Assembly: GCA_963576475.1 (NCBI GenBank)
Contig: OY754980.1
Span: forward strand, 26,119,486-26,183,485
Source: Molanna angustata
Lineage: Eukaryota; Arthropoda; Insecta; Trichoptera; Molannidae
DNA length: 64,000 nt
Reading direction: 5' to 3'
The notes beneath the pieces are model-generated. The model was given only the letters and a program-made list of their open reading frames with translations, searched no databases and had not been told where the DNA came from. Both the position numbers and the translations under genes were made by a program. This document shows, one piece after another, positions 22,900 to 34,900 of this stretch; the first letter of the stretch is position 1; the number at the start of each line of letters is the position of its first letter.

Positions 22900-24340
22900 A
22901 CGCACCGCACCGCTTTTTATCAAAAATATATCTTCTCATTCCGCATAATTTAATTAACTTCAGTGAAGTGAAAATCGAAACATTCAAACGCTGTGAATGT
23001 GGTGAAAAGTGAACACAGAACCTGAACAAAACTTATCTAGAAAATGTAATTTCCTTAATCGTTATCCTTTCCACAAATTATTTTCAGTAATTATGTACAA
23101 TTCATCTTTCTAGGTTTGTTCACATTTTCACGCGATTCCTTATTTATTTATTGGTAAAATAAACAGGGTAAACATAGACATATTTTACACTATTAACATT
23201 TATAATAATTACATACTTAGGTATGTATGTATATCAATACAAGTACAAAAATTAAATATAGCATGTAAATATAAAGTGTACTAAGAAAAATCATGTTTAA
23301 ATATATCAGTTAAGTGTACACAGGAGAAATAAAATGCTGAACATTTTTTTTAAATTAATTCAACGTAGATTAAATCGAATTATTATTTTTTTAATAGAAA
23401 GGACAAGAATGTGTAAAATATGATTCTTTTCCAAATTTACAAATAATTTTAGGAACTCTAAGAATTTTGATATGTATGAGATCCAAAATATTAAGTAAAA
23501 ACTCATCAAACATAAATTTCAAAATATCTTACAATGTAATGTACTTCAACATATTTTAATAATTTCACGTATCACATGAAATCCAACTATAAAATAAAAA
23601 TAAGTACCAAATAAGAATACACACGATATCGGGTGGAACGCCAAATATTAATAAAAAAAAGAGAATATATAAGAATAAGTACCAAAGTACAAGTATACTT
23701 AAGTAAGAATAAATAAATACAAGTATAAATAAAAGTAAGTACCAAACACAAAACCTCAAATCCAATTTATTTTATATTAAAAGATATTGTGTTTTCCCAT
23801 ACCTATTATTACAACAAAACATTTATGTTAGGATAGGATAGTCTGGAGTTAAATACTTTTCTCCTACCCCGAACGTTTTTATGTTGATCGATATCATTAC
23901 ATTTTTTTTAAATTTCCTATCGAATTGAAATATCTTTTCATTTTTAACTATACATAAATAGTTTAATCAAACCAAAAAAATAATATAATTTCAATATATT
24001 GTTACTCTAGAACATTTCTTTTGAGCACACATTTGATGAATCAATTATATTTTTGGCACAAAAATATAATATTGATTTTGGCACAAATCAATATTTACAA
24101 AGTATATAACTAGGTATAAAATAATACATTATCCATAAATATTTTGTTTTTTATATAAGGAGCATGCCTATGAAAATTAATTATATGAATTAGGAAAAAT
24201 GAATTGCATTAGTTGGAAAAAACACGATTTGGTAATAAATTCAGCAAGTCAAATTAATACGTAAATAAAATTATCACTAATTTCTTAGTCGAATTGCTGT
24301 GCACACAAGATTTAAACCAATATTTTTTTTTATATTTTAC
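22900..24340. other. AT-rich intergenic DNA with R1 fragment
   Basis: No exon supported. 23570-23880 is a decayed 5' part of repeat R1 (ATCACATGAAATCCAACTA, AAGTACCAAA, GATAGGATAGTCTGGAG). A short (TATG)n tract is at 23221-23235. Confidence 0.45.
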
Positions 24341-24360
24341 ACATAGAATAATAATAAAAC

Positions 24361-24641
24361 TATAGAATACTCATTCCCATACAATACCTCGCTGAAAAAG
24401 TGAAGCCGTTTTATTGGCCGGCTCGTGTCAATATACGTATGACTGCTGGTAGACATTGTTCGTATAGTACTACTCGTTGACTGCGTAAATAATTTTGTAA
24501 GCAGTTAAAAAATTCCCTATTTGGAGAACGTATCACGCAGACGGCCAAACCAAATCATTATTGAATGCTTGTAGCAAAATGTTGACCAAATTAGTCAACA
24601 TAAAACAGTCGTGTTTACTGCAGGCTAAAGAGTATTCTATA
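24361..24641. mobile_element. Miniature inverted-repeat element
   Basis: Perfect 12-bp ends TATAGAATACTC / GAGTATTCTATA, with imperfect pairing continuing outward into (AATAAT). A TA step at each end would fit a Tc1/mariner-type target, but this is not certain. Confidence 0.5.
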
Positions 24642-24909
24642 CTATTATTACTCTATGATTTTACAACACTGAATTCAGGATATTGTTTAGATTATAAATC
24701 CAAAGTTGTATAAAATACTAAAGCAGCAGTGTTCCGTTTCATGAGAAATTGCATGAGAACAATAATCACAGTAAACATTAAATTTCAAGATTAATGTTTG
24801 TTTATTCGAAAAAAATGTTTATGTGGTACAGATGATTTTAGTATTCTTATATCTTTTTCTCGCGATTTCGTTGATACGAAATACGACTGTAGGTATATAT
24901 AAAAAAAGT

Positions 24910-25520
24910 ACATACATATATACCATCAAGCCATGTCCCTCGCGGGGTAAGCAGAGAGAACCGAACGCCACTTATTTCTATCTTGACACACATTCATCGT
25001 CTCGTCGACATTCATACATCGTCTTATTCATGTTCGTCTGTTGTTCAGGCTTCTGACATTTCCGTCTTTCAAAATACCGTGGACACACATGGACGTGCTA
25101 TCCCTTGGGCAGCCCCGACCTCTCATTCCATTCCGCAATGTATATTTTCTTCGTCAGGCGTTCCTCATTCATTCTCCCCATGTGGCCAAACCATCTCAAT
25201 GTGTTCACTTTCATTCTATTAATGACATCTTTCGTTATCCTACATTCTTTCCTTATGTCCTCATTTCTGACCCTGTCATACATCGTCGTATTACAGATTG
25301 TTCTTAGCGATCTCATTTCAACTGTATTTATTCTACTTTCGTGCGACTTCTGCCATATCCAGGTTTCATTTGCATACGTCAAGGTTGGCGCTAAGACAGC
25401 ATTATGAATGGCAACTTTAGCTTCCTTTGATATGTTGCGATCATTCATAACTACTGGTCTTAGTGCTCCATTCACTCTGTTTCCTGCCATAACTCTATTT
25501 CGATTTCCTTATCAATCCGT
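24910..25520 (-). mobile_element. LINE family A, C-terminal half with 3' end
   Basis: The minus strand holds VMNDRNISKEAKVAIHNAVL, PTLTYANETWIWQKSHESRI, RWFGHMGRMNEERLTKKIY, then frameshifts, and the 3' UTR GGTAAGCAGAGAGAACCGA with (TATG)n complement at 24910-24925. Confidence 0.85.
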
Positions 25521-26070
25521 CCCTAAAAATAATTCATTTTTTTAATAAATTGACGATTTGATATTAATCATTATCTCGTATCCTGAATTCAAAAAATTTA
25601 TACTTACAATTAAACTGTGGTAAATTTTTTCTATGTACAACGTTATTTTGAAATACTAGTATTTATGGCTCTCTCTCTTTCTCTGTAAACCACTGACCAT
25701 GCAACAATGAAAGTATTCTAATACATCATATTATTTTCTTTAAAAAAGTTCATTTTTGGGTTCTTTAAAAAAGTTCATTTTTGGGTTTACAAAAAAAAAC
25801 GACAAAAGATTCTCTGCTCTGATATTTTTTAAAAAAAATAACGACCGTAGCAGGGAAACTTTTATGAATTTTAACCTATTTATCTTAAATTATATAGGTA
25901 CCTACGTACACTTTTTCCACTACAATTTTCTTCATTAAGACTTTTAAAATTACGAAAAGGTAGCAAACACTTACATTATATAGTATTTTTTTAGTCTTGA
26001 TAGTCAAATTTTTATAACAAACACTTCTATATTTTTGGCCATTGAAAATGCCCATAAAGAAATGATAATT

Positions 26071-28995
26071 TTAAACGTAGTTTGTTTGAAACTGTTTATA
26101 AATAATTTCGTCACGTTTTGTTGATTCGACGACTTCTTTCCTCAACTTTAACAGCTCTTCCAAATACTTGCTCGGGTTTCTCCTCATCCGGGGATAAGGC
26201 ATGGGCAATGAAGGTGGCAGAGATGTCAGTTCACGATCGAACGTATCTGCAAATCTCCTTGAAACCGTCGAAAAATATTCACTTGTCCTGTCTGTCTTTG
26301 CTTCCAGATGATCCATAGAAGTCAAGAGATCTTGTTCAATTTGGTTTATTTGGTCGCTCAGTGGATTCAATAGATCATCTTCATCGCTCGAAATAAAATT
26401 TTCGTCCGAATTGAAGACTTTGTTGTTAATATTTGTATCCTCCTCAGTATTCATTAACTCGTCGTTAATTATATGAGGATTGTTCGACGTTGACGGCTCA
26501 GAATATTCATATTCTGGGGCCGCCTCTTTGTCGCTTTTGTGATTTTCATCGACCACTTGTAATCTTTCATTACCAATGGGAGAAGGCAAACTATCTGATT
26601 GATTCTCTTTTTCAGTCTTTAGTGTAGCTTTCGGGTTTTTGCTCAGCGATGAAACCAAATTCGCAGCTTCCTTTATTAAATTGGACGTTGCTTCCATGTA
26701 TTGTAAACATTTTGTTTCGTAGTTGTTCTCTTGTCTGTGATTGTACCTTTGAATGTGTCTGCTAATGTTATATGTGGGTTTAACTATCGGAGTTCGCGTT
26801 CGGTCGCTCCAGCAATGTACTCCTTTAAAATGGCTACCGATGGAATGAGGTCCGCATGAAGTTTTATCATTATGGGAGCAGTCCCCGATTTCAACAATAT
26901 CCGAATCACTATCTATAGATCTACAGTAGGAATTGGGTGATACGTGACCATGATTAATACACGGAGTTGTAGTTTTAAAAATTCTTTTCGGTGTAGATCT
27001 TCTGTTTGTATTTTTAGAGCACAAATCGTCACAATTTTTCCACGAAACTGTTTTGGTTTTCCTAGAGTTGCTAGTATCCATTCTCTTAGGGGATAGGTTG
27101 ATGTTGTAAGGGTAGGAATTTTCGTTTCTGCCCAATATGAGGTTTCTCATGTGGGGCCATTGTTCTGTGGCACAATCGGACGTGACGCATATTCTAGGCA
27201 GAGGGACATAGATGTCCTCGAGAAAGTCCGAACAGCACGGTTCCACTGTATGGGCAAATTGCGTCGGTTCGGATTCGTGAAAATTATCTTCATTTTTCAT
27301 TTCATCGGTTCCGACATTCTTATTTGCTTTTATAGTGTCAGTGTTTTGGATTATGGGTCTTCTTGGCGATTGTGAAATGCGCCAAGTCACGCCAGGCTGT
27401 TTTATTACCTCTTCCCCGGTGTCTGTCACGCGATCACACCTTTGATTGATATTGACGCCCGTTTTATTTTGGATTAAGCCGTTCGAGTTTGTTGTTTTCC
27501 AAATGTCGCGGCACTCTGGAACTATTTCATTTCGATTTATTGTACACTTAGCCGATATCAAATTTCCTCCTTTATTGCTATCTTTCGCAACGTTATCATC
27601 ACAACTCGCGTGGGAGTTTTGGATGCTACCTTTTGCCGGATCGTGATTTGATTTTATAGATGAATTGGGTAAATACGCGTCATTACGAATCGTTCCGTTT
27701 TCGATCGAGTTATGATTATTTAAAAGGTCGGGGGTGATGTGAGCCTGTTGCGATTTCAAATCAGGAACTTTGATGTCACTTTCTAAACTATCGTCCGAAA
27801 TACAGTCCGCTTCGTTTTCGAAACTATTGCAGTCGTGTGAAATACTGATACTAAACATTTGCGGAGAAAGTTTGTCGTTGGCACTTGTTGAGGGGTTATC
27901 GTCTGGAAACTTTAAATATTTCGTAAATGAGGAATATTTTTTTCTAGGTGGGGCAAATTCGTGAGTTTGGGTCGACGATGTATTAGAACTGTATTCGTCA
28001 GTCATATTGCCGCAAGTCTTCGTTAGTATAATAGTCGGCCCAGGATCCGGCCGATCTGTTTCTATACATTTGTCGTCATTGTATATGGATCCTCCTGGTG
28101 TACCGACTGCGGCTTCTTTGCAGCGAGTCGTCATAATTTCCGTTTCGACTCCAGTGTTACGGTACTGTTTTCCACTGTCGATACCAGTATGAGGAGGTTC
28201 TATGTCATTTTGGATATCTGTACCTATTTCTTTCACTCTGATGGCGTACTCGTCCGTTTGTGTTTCTGCCGGTACACCGATTCGTATTCGGCGGGTGGCT
28301 CTCAGCGCTCTGTAGCTGAGATCGAAGAGTCTCTTTCTGTTGAGAACTGGATTGCCGTTTCCTTCGAGCATGGCTTCTTCTTTCTTTTTCGAAAGAGAAT
28401 AAAGTCTGTCTGTTACAGATGCCACCACTACTGCCCTCTTATTAAACGGCTCGTAAGTGACATGTTGTTTCTGAGAATCCGAATTCTTCGTTTGTTCTTC
28501 CGGAGGGTTGTTGGGTCTTTCACTTTTGTCTGAATTAAACTTTTCTATTTTTTCTCGATCTCCCAATCTGTTCATAGCATTTTTATTAAGCCTAACGACG
28601 GGAGTTTTCGATTTCAACGTTGAGTTTTTATCGGGAGATGACAATGCTTCGTGGGAACCGTATTGTCTGCTTTTGTTTCTCAAAGGTGGCAGAGGTTTAA
28701 AGTCGTGGACACTTCCGGCTCTATTGAGACGAGGTCCGAACAGAATATCTTCAGTTTGAGCCGAATTCAAACCGGATCCTTGTGCGGTAGTAACACCGTC
28801 GTTACTGACGATGCTGACTCTCGAGGAAGCTAGAGAATTGATGGAGTCGTCGCCTTCCTGATCTTGTTGATTTGCTTCTGCGGTTTCTTCTTTTATTGTA
28901 CCATCCGATGCTTCGTCTGATCTTTGAGCGGCTTCCTTCAAATACTGATCCTCTTCTTCTTCGATTTCTTCTTCGATAGGAGGAGTGAGACAGGC
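26071..28995 (-). CDS. Kinesin last exon (long disordered tail)
   Basis: Acceptor ATATTTCAG. A single 975-codon exon to TAA at 26071. It starts [18 protein letters not shown], is rich in S, N, D and E, and ends with a more ordered segment (residues about 880-975: [19 protein letters not shown], then [20 protein letters not shown]). No known cargo domain recognised. The uninterrupted frame and regular codon use show it is real. Confidence 0.88.
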   Translation of the reverse strand, partial: ACLTPPIEEEIEEEEDQYLKEAAQRSDEASDGTIKEETAEANQQDQEGDDSINSLASSRVSIVSNDGVTTAQGSGLNSAQTEDILFGPRLNRAGSVHDFKPLPPLRNKSRQYGSHEALSSPDKNSTLKSKTPVVRLNKNAMNRLGDREKIEKFNSDKSERPNNPPEEQTKNSDSQKQHVTYEPFNKRAVVVASVTDRLYSLSKKKEEAMLEGNGNPVLNRKRLFDLSYRALRATRRIRIGVPAETQTDEYAIRVKEIGTDIQNDIEPPHTGIDSGKQYRNTGVETEIMTTRCKEAAVGTPGGSIYNDDKCIETDRPDPGPTIILTKTCGNMTDEYSSNTSSTQTHEFAPPRKKYSSFTKYLKFPDDNPSTSANDKLSPQMFSISISHDCNSFENEADCISDDSLESDIKVPDLKSQQAHITPDLLNNHNSIENGTIRNDAYLPNSSIKSNHDPAKGSIQNSHASCDDNVAKDSNKGGNLISAKCTINRNEIVPECRDIWKTTNSNGLIQNKTGVNINQRCDRVTDTGEEVIKQPGVTWRISQSPRRPIIQNTDTIKANKNVGTDEMKNEDNFHESEPTQFAHTVEPCCSDFLEDIYVPLPRICVTSDCATEQWPHMRNLILGRNENSYPYNINLSPKRMDTSNSRKTKTVSWKNCDDLCSKNTNRRSTPKRIFKTTTPCINHGHVSPNSYCRSIDSDSDIVEIGDCSHNDKTSCGPHSIGSHFKGVHCWSDRTRTPIVKPTYNISRHIQRYNHRQENNYETKCLQYMEATSNLIKEAANLVSSLSKNPKATLKTEKENQSDSLPSPIGNERLQVVDENHKSDKEAAPEYEYSEPSTSNNPHIINDELMNTEEDTNINNKVFNSDENFISSDEDDLLNPLSDQINQIEQDLLTSMDHLEAKTDRTSEYFSTVSRRFADTFDRELTSLPPSLPMPYPRMRRNPSKYLEELLKLRKEVVESTKRDEIIYKQFQTNYV

Positions 28996-31900
28996 CTGAA
29001 ATATAATTAAGTTTTAATATATTTTCGAATTCTTTGAGTAAAAATTTTAGATAAATCTTTTGTGAAATATTTGTTATTTCAGTCGAATTTTTAACTTTCC
29101 AATGTTTCTACTGTTTGAATAAACAAAAATATTGTCGCGAAAACATAATTCACGTGTTCTGTGTACAAAGTTCTCAGAAACTCAATTTATTCATGAAAAT
29201 AAAACGATTACAAATACATTTTCCATGCCATGTGAATTTTAAAATATTTGTGTATATTTGTAAGTTCATTCTTCATTCGCAATTTATGACTTACTACCAC
29301 TTTTATTACCAAACATTTATATTTTGTTTTAAGTTTCATAATTATATTTTCAAGTACCATTTTGCACAAATATGCCATGCATTATTTAACAAATTATGTA
29401 TCGATACAAATGTTTTGGTTTAAAATTTCCAACAATAAAATTCTCTCGTAAAATGAAAATACTACAATGACTATTTCAATATCAGAATACTTTTTCTATG
29501 AATTTTAATGCTGAATAAAATAAGTCTTGTATATTGACACATACATATATTCAATGATAAAAAATATTCAATAACGCTGATGGCTAATTTATCGCAAATT
29601 TTATATTTTCTGACCATTAAAAATATCTATTAATATAAACGTTTATTTTTTAAGGCTCTCGATTGTTTACCGTAAAATTTATTTAATAAACGAGTCAACA
29701 AGAAAATGATAGAATTGTTTCTATCGTATGTAAATCATTAATATGTGAAATGCATGAATTATTGAACGATATCGGTCGAGGCAGGATTTGAATCCGCAAC
29801 CACTGGCTTACATAACCAACGCCCTAACCGTTGCGAATAATTGTTCACATGAAATAATGACACAATACTTCGTTTTGAGATTCTCAAAAATATCACTGAT
29901 CACAACATTAAGAAAACCACATGTTTTCTTTTTACAAATTTTTCAGTAGAGGCATCTCTTGAGTTGGTTGGAAGAGATTGTATTTTGCACTTAGTTGTAC
30001 ATATATTAATTGAAAGAATATTAAAAATCTATATCGAAATTTATTTTCATTCTTTTAATAAAAAAATCGTTTAATTTTGTATAAGTATTCACAAACTGAT
30101 TTTCGCATTATTTTTTCACTATTTTCAAATTGAAAATGATAAGACAAATTACATACTAATCAAGAGAAAAGGTACATATAGAAAAAAATAAAACAGTCAC
30201 GAAAAATAGTATTATGTTGTAAATAAAGAGATACATGTCTTATTTATATTTATTTCTTTTTAATAATTGCATATGTGTACTTTGCAATGTGCTGTTCATT
30301 GTACAATAAAATAAAATCAAAGAAATAAGTATTTTATGTATACTATAAGAAATATAATCAATATAAGAAACATAATGAAACATTTTTTTAAATTCTAACG
30401 AAATATTTACAATGAATTACTTAATTTATATAATGAAATAGTTTGTAAAGAATACAAGTAGGTACCTATGTATAGCAGTCTACTAAGTTAAGTTTTATAA
30501 GTGAAGCATTTTCAGTTTAAATTAATAAATTTTATTTTATGAAAATTTTTTAATATCTGAATAAAGATGACGTTGGAATATTTAAGAAAACCGGGAAATC
30601 GAGGCACCTACAGGGCTTACGACCTGTCGTCGGCTGGTTTACGCGGTCACTTTATTCACATTCACCAATAACTTGCAATAAATTGTATCTATAGATTTTG
30701 AACGAACATATACATACCTATATTTTTTCATAGTTTGTGAAATTTTGCAAAATAATACTAAACGTAACACATTTTATTGTCCAAGTAGGTTCTTATATGA
30801 AAAAATCTAAACTCGTTATATCTCGTAAGTATTCACATACTTATATCAAAAATAATATTTATATCTTATATTTCTAGCACGTTTCAAATTAAAATAAATG
30901 ATATTCGGTGATTTCAGAGGCAATTATACAAAATTATTTGAATTTCGTTTATTTTAAAGAAAAAAGGTTTGAATTTCAAGATGGAACGATTTTCAAAATA
31001 TTATAATTGTTCTACCCTTTGAATATTTGAAATTCGTTCCACCTGGGGCATTTTCAAGATAAATTATTAATTTAAGTTCATGTTTACAAATTTAATTCGT
31101 TGTATAAAGTGTACCATCGAAGTGGAAAGATTCAAATCGAAACATTTTGCTTTCAAATAAGCGGACGCGTCGCGAGCGTAAACAAAAACGGTCCAAAAAA
31201 CACAGCGCCATAGATACCTGTGTCGTCTGATCGACGAGCTGCGGTTGGGGCCTGGCGTTGATTTTGTCGGCTGCCGTCGTGATGAGCAGCGCTCTCAGCC
31301 TGGCGACCTCCGCTCTGAGCGCCCTGAGGCTGCGTTCTGCCGTCCTAGGGACCCCGCCCCCACCCGCCAGCCCGCTGGGGATGCGCCCCGCCCTCGCCGC
31401 CCACCTCATAGTGTTTACTGTCTCCGAATAGCAGGTCGACGAAGGAGACACAGCTGTATACACAAAAGAACACCATCGATTTGAGTGGTAGCTTTATTTA
31501 CCCACTTTACCCTTACTTACACTTTTACACCTCTATCTCTCTCTACCACACTCTCTCCCTCTCTCTACATAATCTAATCTAATTTGTTGGTTACCACGTT
31601 ACCGCACAACTGTTGTTCAATTTTATTTTTATTACAATACAATACCCAAATGTGTAGTTTTGTACAACTTTCTTCAAAGTATCACGTGCTTCTATCAATC
31701 TATTGTAAAGGTACCTACTTATGTACATACTTACCTGCAGTTCATACAACTATTGTATAATATATTATTTATTTGTTCAGATATCGTAATATATACATTT
31801 TCAGATCAGTAGATATTATCATCGAAAAAAAATAACAGAAATCGTTTAAGGGGGCATATAATCCTAATCATCCCAATCAAATTTCTCAAATATTATATTA

Positions 31901-34900
31901 AACAGTGTGTTTCTAAAATAATACCATAAGTATTTTCAACATTTCTGTGGTGAATATTCGTCACACAATTTTAAAATTCAGCATGTATCCTTTTTTACAA
32001 AAAAAAAATCCATAATTATGTGTTGTGGAGAAAAAAATCTTTTATGTGTTTAAAATCAAAAGGAATGTTGGTGATTTTTTTCATTTCATGTCAGGTTTGT
32101 TTTTAAAATGCAAAAAATCAACAAATTTTGGGCTTCCGATAGTTTAAATCGCATTTTCTTTTTAACGCACTTGATAGTTACCCTTATAAGTTTAGTGTAT
32201 TAGGGGTTTTATTTAATATCATATTTTCAGTCACTAGATTTAGCGTTATGTAGGTATTCAAGTCGGCATACATTTACATATAAATCACAACGATTCTGTG
32301 TTGGCCGATCTAATATAAAAACTAGCAAGCAGTGAAATCCGACCAAACAATCGGCCGATTAAATAGCCTGTAGTGTGAGGTGGACTTTAACTAACTATGC
32401 CCCTAAGTCAAATCGAAAACGCTTAGCGATATCGCCAAACGCTATTTTTTTTGTATGGGATTTGACGTTTGTTGTTTGTTATTGTAGAAAAAAATTCTAC
32501 ATCAAACGTCAAATCCCATACAAAAAAAGTAGCGTTTGGCGATATCGTTAAGCGTTTTCAACTTGACTCGGGCCCCTTATTTTCAATTTTTTAAACGGAA
32601 TACCGATGTTTTTCGTTTTTCTTTCAGTGTGGATTATCATAGTAATGAGAGAAGATTTATTAGGAAATGTCAAGCGATCGTAGGTATTGCGAAATAAAAT
32701 CAGTACATAAAATTTGTTATATTTTGCTTTTATTTATATTTTCGTCTATATTGTATAGTGTACCTATGATATAAACACGTACCTATGATATTAGACAAAT
32801 AAAAAATCGGTTAAAAATAAGTATGAATAGTAGATACAAATTAATGTAAAAAGAAATCCGTATCACCTATATTTGAAAAACAGAGCCGGCGAATGCGACT
32901 ATTCTAAAGAATAAGTACAAAGAACAAAAGAAACAATTTTTCCTTTGTTTATTCAACACCTAGGTGACGAAAAGCGACAATGTTTTTTTAATACTGCAAA
33001 AATATTTTTATTCAGTGTTACAGGAGATATACTAAATTTAAAATTTGTGTAACAACCAGTGGCGGCTGGTGACCTTAAATCTTAGAAGGGCTCAAAATTA
33101 TAATTTTACCTAGAAGATAAATTAACTTACAACAGGAATCAGAAAGCAGATATGTGGAACAATATTATTTTCGTATATTAAAATTATCATTTTACCTAGA
33201 AGATAAATTAACTTACAGCAGGAATCAGAAAGCAGATATGTGGAACAATATTATTTTCGTATATTAAAATTATCATTTTACCTAGAAGATAAATTAACTT
33301 ACAACAGGAATCAGAAAGCAGATATGTGGAACAATATTATTTTCGTATATTAAAATTATCATTTTTTAATAATTCTTTTGTTTATCGGAAATTAAAACGT
33401 GAACCTGATCATTTATGCTGTATTTAATTGGGTTTTTAATAACGTTTATAATAAAATGCATCAATAAATTATAAAATAATTTGTGACAGCTAATGAATTT
33501 TGATCATACAATAGTAAAAAAAAAACTTCTGGCAAGAGCAGCAAGACTGCTTCCCGATTTTACACATTTTATCATTTGTTTTGCAATATTATGGTATCAA
33601 TTAATTAAAAAATAATACTAATATATTTCGGATGATTAAACTATGTACTATTACGATATCAATTAATGTTAGCCTTAAGGAATTGCAACTGACTACCAAG
33701 CGTTCGACCATCGCAACGTACAACAAAATATGAATGAATGAAAATAGTGTAATCCTTCGCGGGCACTGCCCCGTTTTGCTCGAAATCGGCATACATTCAG
33801 CGTGTATGGCGAACTGCGGCGGCAGCGGGCGGTCGCGTGAATTGTATGGGATCTCCGGGCACAAGTCGACTGTGCCCGAGGAATGAAATATTTCATAGAA
33901 TCTTGTTTTCTTGACAAAGCAGGTAGGTTTAAATACTTTCGCTAAATATACTACAGGCGTAAGACGGCAAACATTAATTAGAAAAATAATGTGTTCTCAA
34001 AATATAATTACATACATTTTTTGGAATCTTTTGAACAAAGTGTTTGGGAGGGCTGAGCCCGAGAGCCCTTTAGGAACAGCCGCCACTGGTGACAACTATT
34101 CACTAAAGATATAATAGTCACAATAATTATGATATATTTTTTCGAAACACATAATCAAATCAAATAACTCAAATATTATGTTTAACATATTGAGTTATTG
34201 ATTTTAAAATATTCTAAATATGATGTTTGAGGATAGTTGCACCTTTAAGTCATTTTACTTTTTGAGCACTTTTAGTAGCGCTTTTCAAAATCAAATATGT
34301 TTAATAGTGTGTTTCTAAAAAAATATAAATATGTATTTTCAAACACAATTATAAAATTTAGCATAAACTTCCCCAAAATAATTATTAAAAATAATATCTT
34401 TATTTACAGTTTAAATAACTCCATATCTAGATATACATCTTAAAGAAAGAATCATATGCATCGTAAAGAGTGCATTTAATCAAAGTGAATGTTCGTGATA
34501 GTATTTTCATTTCAGTATTTTTCTGAAAATGTAAAAAGTAACATTTTTGGGTTTTCAATCATTTGAATCACGTATAAACCCTTTTTAACGTACGCGATAG
34601 TTACCCTTACTAACACGTAATTTCATAGTGCATTAGGTGGTTTTAATATATCATGTTTTTGCAGTCAATAGATTTACCATTATATGCCCTCTTAACACAC
34701 CAGGGCACCCTCACAATGCATACTTACTAATCAGCCGATAGTTAGAATCAGATATAAACTCTTTTCATAAGCACGTGATATTTACTCATTCTAACACGGA
34801 ACTTCATAGTGTTTTTGGCGGTTTTAATATATCATGTTTTCAGTCACTTGGTCGATTTGACTTTAGCGTTAGGTATATGCCCTCTTAACATCCCTATGAA

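Noticed and set aside
33601..33917. Open frames inside the hAT-type element
   Set aside because: Short, overlapping, no transposase features; the element is non-autonomous.
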